64,000 nucleotides of DNA. Source: Lumbricus rubellus. Its lineage: Eukaryota; Annelida; Clitellata; Crassiclitellata; Lumbricidae. How positions within the stretch are numbered: the stretch's first letter is position 1; every line of letters starts with the position of its first letter. This document shows, in pieces, positions 45,782 to 57,700 of the stretch. Under the pieces are notes generated by a model that had not been told where the DNA came from, searched no databases, and worked only from the letters and a program-made list of their open reading frames with translations. The stretch lies in the NCBI GenBank assembly GCA_945859605.1, contig OX243811.1, forward strand, positions 62,230,976-62,294,975. Direction: 5' to 3'. The position numbers were made by a program, and so were the translations under genes.

Positions 45782-48700
45782 ATGATTCGATCTGTCATTG
45801 TAACATCACTGATAACCGTTTACTTCCTGAATGGGGTTATTTGTCCACCCGTCACTCAACCACCACCACCACCACCAGCCGAATCAGAAGAGGATGACAG
45901 TGAGCAAAGCAAGGTTGGTACATGACCAGTGCACCTATATGTTGGGATGCCAGGGTAATGCTGTAATCAAGCTATATTGTATAAATTGGATCTCTGCAGT
46001 ATTATGTGAATGAGGATTTATGTAGCAATGCTTACTGATGACTGCTTAGCTTAGGTCACAGAAGAGGAAAGTTTCAGGATGAAGGTGAATTGAAACGTTA
46101 TTTATAGGTTTAAGATGTACATTAGAAGTCTTGTGACAGTTGAATGTTAAAGAATAATAGGAAGACTACTCTTGGTGATGGTCCTTATAAATGGTCCTCT
46201 TAGCATGGCATGCGGTCATGCCAGTGTGGGTGATGTTACCATCAGTATATGGTCCTCTCAATATGGCATATGGTCCTACTCACATGGGTTATGCTTCTGT
46301 CAGTAATCAGTATGGTCCATGATCCTGCCAGTTTGGCTGATGGTCCTGCTGGCATTGTGACTGAGTAATTGTATGCACCTAAAGTGTGTATGGCTAACTT
46401 GGAATTATATGTTTGGGTACCTTTTCACCAAGCACTGCGATTGGGTATTGGAATGACCAACCAACTAAATAGCAGTTGCTTATCATGCAGTGGCTCCCTA
46501 TTGATCAGATTAGGGTTCACCCTGTCGTAATTTTAGCATTTTTTACTGTGCAATATTTAACTAATATTGGCCATGTGAGTAATGTAATATTTTTTAGATG
46601 TAGTCTGTGCTTAGTATGCTTGATGTTTCTTTCTATCAAGGCATCCTTATAGCAGTGCTGCTATTAATTAGGCCCCCCAGAAATTTGCGCCAAGAAACTG
46701 AAAAAATTGCGCACCAAATACGAAAAATTTGCGCCAATTTTGCGCAAATTAAAAAATTATACTTTTCGCTAGTTTTTCATTGAATCAGTGTACCAAAGTA
46801 TCTATCTAACAGTATTTTTGTCATTTAGTGTAAAGCTTTGGCGTTCTAGAAATTAGAAAATGAAGCAAAAAATGCAGTTATAAAGTTTCTATAACCATTC
46901 AGACGATTGCAAAGAATTTTAATCTTGCAAAATTTATGCCCACCGAAATCTACGCTCATTAAAAATAAGCCTACATCTTCAAGATGGTATTAATTATATA
47001 TCATATGCCTATATTATAATGAATCACCAATTTACAAAACGTGTTGAATAGTAGCCTTCCGTCTTCGTGTGCACGCCTGACGTCTATAGTACTATAGATT
47101 AAATGCGTTCGTTCTGTCATAAGCTGAGACAGCACGCGACGCTGCCGTGTGATCGCTTTGAGAAACTTCGTCTAACATATTTAATCGTGTGGCCGTGAAG
47201 TTCAGGAATTTTTTATACTTTAAGTTTTGTGCATTACTACTAAAAATAACGATCTTCAACTAAAAATTCCGATATAATTTCGCCCCATTTGGTGGCCTCC
47301 ATTTTGATTATCGCCCATCGGTTTCGTTGCTATGTTGAACTGCCGCGCGCTGAAGTGATTTTTAAGTCAATCAAAGCCCAATTTATATAAATTAGCAAGA
47401 TTTTGTAAAAAATTGCGCCAAAATCGCGCGGATTGGCAATTTTTGCGCTGTTGCGCGAAACCTGGAAATTTGCGGAAAAGTTGCGTTGCGCAAGATCGCG
47501 AATTTCTGGGGGCCCTAATTAATAAAAGTCTTGTATAACATGCCTAGGACTTGGATTCCAATTTATTTCACGTTTGAAATACAGCATAATCCCAGTAAAT
47601 GCATTGTAAGGATATTCCTGTAAAGTTGAAAACGTCGTTGCAAAATTGTTCCTGTTACAGAAAATAGCCATTTTTCCTGTTGGCACCCAGTTATGAACTT
47701 GAGTGATATTCGCTGCCCAAGTAATGATATCTTATTCATCATTTTCAGTTTGTTCTTTTTCGGAAAAAAGAAAATCCTGACATTGTTGGGTGCTGGTTTG
47801 AAGAATTGTATTGAGTTTGGATTTGAGTTGTTTGTGAATTACCATTTAGTTGACTGTTTTACAGAATATGGGCCTAGAGTATGAACGCTACCTCAAGGAG
47901 GTAGTTGGAGTTTTAGAATCCGATGAGGGCTTTAGGAAGAAGCTTGAGGAGTCTAATATATCTGAGATACAGGTAACACTGCACATTGAGACCTGTGCAT
48001 GTGGAATGCTAGGATAAAGCATGATTTCGTGTATGCTTTTCAGAATTGCCTAAATTTCAGCTGAGCACATTTAGATGTGCTTAGAGACAAGCATGGAACT
48101 CGGAAGACCAAAATGTTGAGTTTTTTAAAAAAAATCTATAATTTTTGCATTGCTGACCCAGTTAAATCTATGCAAAACCTCATAGTACCCGGCAATTAAA
48201 CTGTAAACCTTTTTGGGTGCAGAGTTCATCAATATTAGCATGAAATTCCAACTATCCCATGTTTTGAAGTAAAAATAAATTATGGTGCAATGACATAAAG
48301 GATTACTGTTCATGTCATAATAGTTCAAATTTATTAAATTAAGAGTTTGAAAACATTAATTTTTATCATTAAAAGCTTATTTCTTCTGCATTTTTGGTCT
48401 ACTGTGTACAGTTATTTTATTACCGTATTTTCGCGAATATAACACGCGGGTTATATAAGTTTTTACAAACCACGCACCATACCCGCGGGGTATACTCGGG
48501 GGCGTGTTATACAAATTATTTTTTACACAGCAAAATTTTGAACCAGATTATTTTCAGGTCATGGTCAGAAACTGCTGTAAACAGGTTTTTTAACTTACAA
48601 TACAGAGGCATGGACGTCGACGAAATGATAGGGCGTAAAGTCCGAAGTCAGTACAAATATTCGTTTATTATCATTATCATAAAATGTCAGAGCCGCAGAA

Positions 48701-51700
48701 AATCACAATTGAAAATGGAAAAAATATTATTTGACTTTAAATATAAAAGTCAAATATTACTGTATATAAATTGTAATTGTCCGTCGTCTTCAATTTTAAA
48801 TAAACGAATGAACACAATATTCTGTATTATCGCTCGCACAGCGCAGGTATGGAGTTCAGGTGTGGTTGCCCAGGCTTAGCGGGCTCACACCCTTTCTGGG
48901 CTACCTATTCTTAGGGATCCTCTCTATCACTTTAGACTATCATTTTAGCTGCTCAATTCTTATGTGCTTTATATATTATTTCCTCTGATTTATTTGAGTG
49001 TTTTTTGCATTGATCTCTTTGAATAAACGAGTTTTGATTTGATTTGATTTGAAATTAAGGCTTTGAATTGTTAAAGCGCATAATTTTGCGGTTTTCACAC
49101 AGTCGTTAATCCTCCTTTTTAGTGTCATCCGCTAGCTCTTCCACATTAAAATATAAATATTGTCCACGGCATCAAAAATGAAGTACAAATTTGCCAGAAA
49201 GGCTTGCTAATTACCAAATTGTTTCATCCCAACTTCTGTGCGGTGGCATGGCGAATGCGTGAATGTCATCTGTGAACCCGTGTAAAAGTCAGAATTTCCT
49301 GGCCAAACCCACTTTATTTCGTCAATTGATATATCAAACAATTTATATTCGCTAGATTTATCAAAACTGGCGTCATTTAAAACTAGTTCTTCAAGCAAAT
49401 GGCGATTTTATACGGGAATCTATACCTCCGCAAGGGCCGCCATCTTGGATTATTCGAATATGCGTTCGTGAAAGTAACGCGCGTTCGTTCCCACTTTAAA
49501 TATAATCTTCCACTTATATACACGCTTAAGTATGTTTTCTTGGCATAAAGACGTAAATTTGCGATTTTTTAAAACATTTTCTGGTCAAAAACCGTCGTTA
49601 TTGAGAACGCCAATACTAGGCCTAAGTGTAGAGCATAAACTCGTCATTACCCCATGTCACAATAGTAGGTTATATGCTTGTAATTTAAGGTTATATGGAA
49701 GTAGGGGTTGATTAAATAAATTCTGGTTTCAATATAACTTGAATTGTCGACAAAATATTACAATGGGCGCATACTTAAATTTACTAAAAAATACTTTTAA
49801 CAAGATCGCTTTGCTTAATGAAACCGGCTTATGTCGAAGTCTTCCTTTCAAGTTAGGCCTAAAATTTTTAAAAGACGAATACCTTACCTTGTGAAGACCT
49901 AACTGGTGCCAGCAAAGAATCAGAAACAAGGTAATTCGCGCTTACAAGGAATCGTTATATTTATAATTATAGTAGACTTGATTGAAACGTTCATTTTAAC
50001 AGGAATCTTCCATTTAAAAAAAGATTATTTTAATTTGCGTTTAATTGAACCAGTTACGAATATACACAGGCAAAAATTATATAATGTATGAGTCACATGA
50101 ACGTTAGCGTACACGTTCGAGTATCACGTGTAGTTTGATGCACGAAAATGGGTGCGTCTTATAGTCGGGTGCGTCTTATATAATTCAATTTTTACTGAAA
50201 TCGCAAAAAGTAGCGGGTTATATTCGGGTGCGTGTTATACCCGTGTGCGTATTATATTCGCGAAAATACGGTAAGTTTAAGTAAGACTACTTGCCTTTTT
50301 GTAGTTTTGTTAAATTTCTTATTGCTTCGTTTTCCTGCATGCAATGATTCCACTTTTGTTCATTGTGCTGTTACTGAAGTGCATGATGCTTGTTAACTGT
50401 TTTTTGTTCATTGTTGTAAATCTCATGTAATATTGTGTGCATTATGTTTGCTGCATGTTAATGTTAATCCTTGTAACAGCTTACTTATTTTTATTTTGTG
50501 TTGTAGAAATGTCATAATTAATATCTTTTTTGTCTATCAGGTTTATTTGTTTATGTATATATTTTATTTATTTATTTATTTAGAATGTCTATATGATTGA
50601 TAGGTTAAGTTATGTATGTTGTAACAGTATTATTTTATCTCTTTTGCCTAAGTTTCCTTTTCATCAAGATCTGCAGTTTTAATTTTAGTTGCATGTGAAT
50701 TTATATGCTTTGTTGTACGCTATCTAATATGTATGCATGTGTGTTGTACACAACTTTTGCATGTTCACATTGATGCATGCTTTTTCTCCATTCTCTCATG
50801 CTTTACAGTGCTTATTGTGATTGATTTGCTTTTTATGCTGATCACTGATTCGTTTCTGTATGTCCAGCTGAGTGAGTTGACCTATGACAAGTACTTGCAA
50901 GAGGTGATGGGCTTGCTCATGACGGACACAAACTTTGCGAACGGAATGATGAAAACAGCCGGCGGCAATAAGACGCCCGAGGTTTAGTTAAACCTTTCCA
51001 AAGTTCACTTCATCATTAATATTCATGCTTTTCTTATTCACTCTCATCTCTCTGACTTACACGCATGATTATATCAGTAACTGTTATTAGGAGTTTTGTA
51101 TATATAGGATAGCCATTCCATCACAATGATCAATCAGAAAATCTGTAGTTGATGTCCAGTGGAAACTGCCGTGTGTACACATGATAATGTTGTGTGATCA
51201 AAATGGAGCAGATATTGTGGTGGTACGCTATTAAAGGAAGGATGTTGGAAAATGTCTTTACTTTCAGCCCTGATTTGTTTATGATTGAGATTTGCACATA
51301 CAGAAATTTTCTTGGCCTTTCTGTTATTTAACCTTTCTCACTATCATGTATACCCTAAGTTTATTATTCATCTCTATTAGAGCTGGTACTGATTCAAGTA
51401 ATTTTAATAAATGACTCTCCAAAATTTAGTCTCAATTAATCAATAAAATTTTATTAATTTAGTTTAAGTTACGTAAAGCATGAAAATTGTGAAAAATGAA
51501 GTCGCTGAGTTTGGTAATACTTGCTTTGTGCAAAAAATTTGTTTTTTTGCTATGAAAACAATTTGTTTTGTCGCCATCTTGAGTTTTGTATACCTCAAAT
51601 GTAAAGTGATTGCTTAATTTTTCAATCAAAAGTTTTTGCTTGCCATCATTGTTCACCATACTGCTTACTTGGAAAATGGCTGCTTGGCATCGTGAGATAA

Positions 51701-54700
51701 TTTTAAAAAATTATTCTAAAATCATTGAATTAAAATTTTCAACGATGAATAGATGAATTGTTTGTTAAAATCCGCAGCCTTTGTCTGCATTTAAATGTTT
51801 ATCATGCTTTAAATTGTCTAATCAGGAACCAGCAATCTATGCATGATTTCTCTCTGTTTTTTTATATATGAAGTTATATTTAAGAACAGTTGTGGTAATT
51901 TTAAAAGTTATTAAGTAAAATCACAGTAGCCATATTCATTAGAAAAGTCATCGGAAATGGTGTCATATTTAATTCAGTAGCCCACACATAGTTATAAATT
52001 GTTTGAATCAAGCTCATAATAATTCGTGAAATTAATTGCAAAGTTCAAAGGTTTTGCAGAATGTTAAAATTTAATAAATACATTTAAAATCATAACATTT
52101 GCAAAGCAAAAAATATGTTTTTAATAAATACATTTAAGATCATAACATTTACAAAGCAAAAATATGACTTTAATTAATAAATCAATTTAAAATCATAACA
52201 TTTACAAAGCATAAAATATGACTTTAATACCGGTAAATACATTTAAAATCATTATATAATTACAAAGCATAAAATATGATTTTAGTAAATACATTTAAAA
52301 TCATTACATAATTGCACAGTATAAGATATGACTTTAATAATTACATTTAAAATCGTAAATTAAATTACAAAGCATGAAATATGACTTTAGTAAATACATT
52401 TAAAATCATTATATAATTACAAAGCATAAATTATTACTTTATTAAATATATTATAAATCATGACATTTACAAAGCATAAAATATCACTTGCCTATTGTTA
52501 GATTAACAGAAGCTCTTGACGATTTGTTCATTCGGAACTATTCTTTGATTAGGAAATGTTTGTTGATCTGGAACTGTAGTCATGTTAATCGTCAACTCGA
52601 TCTTCGTGCGTGTAAAATCGATGTTTTTCTATCACATGCGTTTAACGCTATCCCATTTTGTATCATCACCAAGAGCAATTTTGTGTGGAACAACGATGTT
52701 GACCCAGGCCTTCAGGCTGTTATAGTTGTTTGATCGCCACGGTTTTGTGACCACGGTGTCATCTCTGTACAGGTAGGGATTTACTTTGCCTGTTAGCTCT
52801 TCTATCTTCATTTGGCTCTTTTTGCCTGTTCTCTCTTCCATCTTTTTTTCCTCTATGGCTTTGTCGACACGGTCATTAAGGTTTTTGTCATCAGGTGGCA
52901 CCAGAAGCAGAGCAATCTGATCAACACCATTTGTTGTTATAACGTTATGGCAGAAGATGATTCTGTAGTCGTTGAATTTACTGAGGGGAACCAGAGCACG
53001 CCAGTATATTTCATTGTGTATGCCTTCTTTCGGATAAAGTGTATCTTGAGGCAGAGTACCATTTCGAAGAGTCGTTGAGAGGAACACCCCAGGGCCATCT
53101 GTGATCAGGTCCACCATCATTCCATTGTAATATTTGTCGATCGGTGAAGTTTGCAGATATGTCCAGTCTGGCTGTGGGTCCGGTTGAGTCCAGTCTGTAA
53201 CATGATACGCGTATTGTATATCATGTGACATTGTGTTTTCGTTTGTCTATCTTCACGTTGTCGTTGTTCACTATGTTCAATTCAGTTGCACAGCTGGCAG
53301 TCAATAGTTCTCGACTCAGTGGTTCTGACTGCTTTTATGCACAGATTGAAAACTGCTGAATCATGTTTCTTGGAATTCCTCCTTGACTTGATGGTTTCAT
53401 GCTTTTCTTAACGACATGACCAGCAGGCAGTGTGCTACTTTTTCTCTTTCGTATTTGCCATTGTCTTATTATTAGCTCAAAACGACATGGTTATATATAC
53501 ATTTGGGTTTTAATGCCATGTTTATGCATGCACATTGCACTCGCCCACTCACACATAGTGTCACATACGCATACATGTTACTGCACATACAGGGATGGGG
53601 AGAGAGAGACAGACAGACAGAGACAGACATAGACAGACAGACATAGACAGGCAGACAGACAGACAGAGAGACAGACAGATAGAGAGAGAGATAGATAGAG
53701 AGATAGATATAGAGATAGATAGAGAGATAGATAGATAGAGAGATAGATAGAGAGATAGATAGAGAGAGAGATAGAGAGAGAGACAGAGAGAGATAGATAG
53801 AGAGATAGATAGAGAGATAGATAGAGAGATATATAGAGAGATAGATAGAGAGATAGATAGAGAGATAGATAGATAGAGAGATAGATAGAGAGATAGATAG
53901 AGAGAGAGAGATTGGTGAGAGTGTGTTAGGGCATGAGAGGTACACAAAGATGACAGTGACATTGTACTTGTCAAGCTCCTGGGTGTAATTGCTGACTGTG
54001 ATATCGAGGGTGAGCAGTGGACGCAAAGTCTGTACTCGTCATGTTTGATGTCAAATTTGCCTTCTGCTTCGTAGTTTGTACTGCGTTGTTGCGTGAGATG
54101 AGAAAGGCATCCGATATTTTTCAGAGAGTTTCCATTGACATTTCAGCGGCATGTCAAACATTCAAACCTGACAATGACATGCAGCAGTTATGTTTTATAG
54201 ACACTATCAAACAGGTCTCAGAGGTCTAGTGGGCTGTTTCTATAATGTCGCAAGACTCTTGCTTCTTAACATACCATGCATAGTTCATGATTTTCTGACT
54301 AGATTATCAGTAGGCATTCATCAGAATCTCTAAAGACCACAATAATTGGGCAACGGGCATACTATAATAATTGGGCTATATAAGTGTTCAGCAGTAGTTT
54401 TCTTTGTTTTGTATATCTAAGTAATGCCGTTAATGTTGAGTTTTTACTGCTTGTTGGTTCGAACTTAAACATCAATTTCTTTGACCTGACAAATAACTCC
54501 CATGACCCTGACACGACCTGCCGAAATTTTAAAGCTGGCACAGCCACTGCTTCTCAATCTTCTTGATCTCTAATGACATTCAGACTGTGTAAGGAAGATA
54601 CATGTATTGGGCAGGCATGAAACCCTCCATGCATACCCACATACAATACATGCATGCTTACAAAGATGTATCTGAATACGTCCATATGCTCATCTACCTA

Positions 54701-57700
54701 TATAGGCAGGGGTGGATACAGAAACTTTTAATGGGGGGGGGGCAAAAAATTCTTGGCCTTGGGTGTGGAAAAAAATTTCGTATCCGCCAAAAAAGTTGAT
54801 GACCTTTTTTTAGTCATCTGGTCGAAATTTCGGGAAAAGTATACCTCTTGTACGCCCAAAAAGTTGACGACCTTTTTTTAGTCGTCCAGTCCAAATGTGC
54901 TTATTCTTACTATACATTGTTTGAAAACTTGTTGAAACCAAATGGGGGGGGCACGATACATGGGAAGTTCTAAATGGGGGGGGGGGGGCATGGCCGGATT
55001 AGCCCCCCACTGGATCCGAAATTGTATATAGGTATATATTAATGATTTTAGTTCTCAACCTACGTAGATCAGGGATTGGGTTGAAACTTCTCCCCTTGTT
55101 CTTGTCATTTTTCATAATATTATGAGAAAACTGTGTTTATTCTTTACTTAATATATTATTGTAGAAGAATTGAAATTTTGTCACAGCTTCCCTATTAACT
55201 TTGACTCCTCTATGTATGCATGTAAGTTCATTAATTCAAGAATTTATATAGTGCTTCTTCAAGGGGACTACTCAGAAGCACTTCTGACTCTAGCATGCCA
55301 TAAAGGACAGTTTTGAGTTTAATAAAAAAAATGCTTCAGTAATAAGCAAAGAAAGTAGACGTAGCTCCTGTGAGAGCCCATTCCAGACAACTCTGCCGAT
55401 CACAAAGAAAGTATACTCTTTAAACATGACCAACTGCCTATGCTACACTTTGGTTTAGGCCTAAAAAAAAATGCTGTGTTTCCGGTAACAGAGCTAAAAA
55501 AAATTGGGTAGGTAGGTCGGAAAATATTTTTATTTTGTAAAATATTTTTATGCAGTGACTATCCGAAAAAGTATACCCCACTAGTCTTTTTTGCACGCTG
55601 AAACAAAGTACGTGTTCTAAGCAAGTATAAACTGCCTATTTCCCGACTGTCTGCACCTAAAACAGCTCTAGAAACAGTCCTATTAATTTCATTTTGTTGA
55701 CGTCTCTTATGTTATGTCAATACAAATGTTAAAAAAAGATTTTTTGAAAAAAAAATTAAATTTTTTTTTGAAAAAAAAAATTTTTTTTGGAAAAAAATTT
55801 TTTTTAATAAAATTTTTTAACAAAAATATTTGGGTCGCGGCCGTAAAAATGGGTTGGTCGCGTTACCGGAAACACAACACTTTTTTTTACGCCTTACATG
55901 ATACTTAAATAAGGATTTAAAGCATCCTTGTCAAAAACGTTGTGTTGCCCCTCATAAAAGTCTACCGTGCAGTCTCGGCCTGTCAGAAGTATCTGATTGT
56001 ACCATACATGCAAGAGTGGTCTTCAGTACATCTACTGAACTTTGGTCTTTTTGAGAATGCCTCAAACATGAACCCAATGATGACCATCTGATAAAACAGT
56101 TACATATTTGTACTTGCAGTACATGGGCTTTTTATAGATGTGCTGTGTTGGTGGTGGTGTATGCACTTATGCAGGTACCATGATTATGCACTTAAGCAGA
56201 TACCATAACATGCACTTAAGCACATACCATATGCACTTGTGCAGATACCATATGCACTTATGCAGAGACCATATGCACTTAAGCACATACCATATGCACT
56301 TGTGCAGATACCATATGCACTTATGCAGGTACCATATGCACTTGTGCAGATACCATATGCACTTAAGCAGGTACCATATGCACTTATGCCCAGCTGCAGA
56401 ATCACCTGAATTGGGACATTCCAAATTAGAGACAAACTGCATCCTCGACATTTTAATTGAAAAACATTAAAAAGACATTGAAAAAACATGTACTGGTAGA
56501 TTATGTTTGTTTATTAGAATTTTATTCTTCAACTGGTGTTGATTCAATTTAGACCGGAGAAATAGCCAAGCACTTGGACTTTGTCGGGCATGGAATTCGA
56601 ACAAAACTCGACGAAATAAAGCGAAAAGAATTGGATCGACTACGACAAATCATGCGACTTAAAGCATACTTACAGAATAGTAAGTCGTCAGTTGGGATTT
56701 GTTGGATACTTTTTTAAGAATTCTCTCTTATCAGAACACTTGTTTATGTTCCTGTGGCTTCATTCAGTTTTATTCAGTGCTTATGAATAATTATGAATAC
56801 TCATGAATAATTATGAATAATTACGAATGCTAATGAGTTATTATTATATTATGCACCATTAGCTAATGGCCAGGCATCAACCAATGGCACCGAGCAATTA
56901 TGAGTGAAGGACTTGCTCCAGTCCCTACACAGCAGCCATCCATATCATTTGAACCTATTCTGTCTGCATAATAAGATGAGTACTGTGACCATTAACTACC
57001 ATTTGTCAATTTGCCATGTTTGAATTTTAATTAGCACTCGGAATTTTGCAACTGTGCCTTTAAGCCGATTTTTAGGACATTTAGCAGCAAATGTCTATTT
57101 AGTAATAAAAGCACAATTAGTATTAATTACTGTTCAGATATAGATTTCAATTCCTCATCAAGTTCATGCTCTGTCTTCTCATTTTTAAATCACTTCATGG
57201 AGCTGCACCTGAGTACTGCGTGATTATGCCTGCTTTTTTAAGACTCATTCCTTCGGCTCCCGATCATCTGAGTGTGCGGAGGTTGAGGACATGCTTTGGT
57301 AATCGTGCTTTCCCGGCCACTGGTCCTCCTTACTTTAACACATTTCCTTCCACTGTTCAATCGACTGGCTCAGTGTGCTCTTTTAAAGCTATGCTAAAAC
57401 ACACTTGTTCTCTAAGGCTTATCTTACCTGTACACTGCCAGTGGCGGCGCCAGGATTTCAGTTTTGGGGGGCTGAACTTTCGTCAGAAAATTTTCCATTT
57501 ACACCGCCAAAATTTCTGATGAGCTTTTTTTTAGTCATCTGGTCGAAATGTTGCGAAAATTTTCCATTTTCACCGCCAAAATTTCTGATGACCTTCTTTT
57601 TTAGTCATCGTGCTTCCAATTTTTGGGGGCTGAACGTCGAAAATTGGCATTTTTACATGGCAAAAAAATGGATCGACTACTTTGGGGGGCTTAGCCCTCC

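Noticed and set aside
48394..48879. A 161-codon plus-strand frame
   Set aside because: It begins outside and runs through the pogo-like terminal repeat and AT-rich interior, with no transposase motif.
53472..54026. Minus-strand frames of 184 and 137 codons rich in Ser, Leu and Ile
   Set aside because: They are translations of the GATA/GAGA microsatellite in different frames, with no non-repetitive domain.
56138..56489. Frames of about 100 codons with repeated MHLCRYH or KCIWYLH
   Set aside because: They arise from the 21-bp minisatellite; 21 is divisible by 3, so the frame stays open on both strands.
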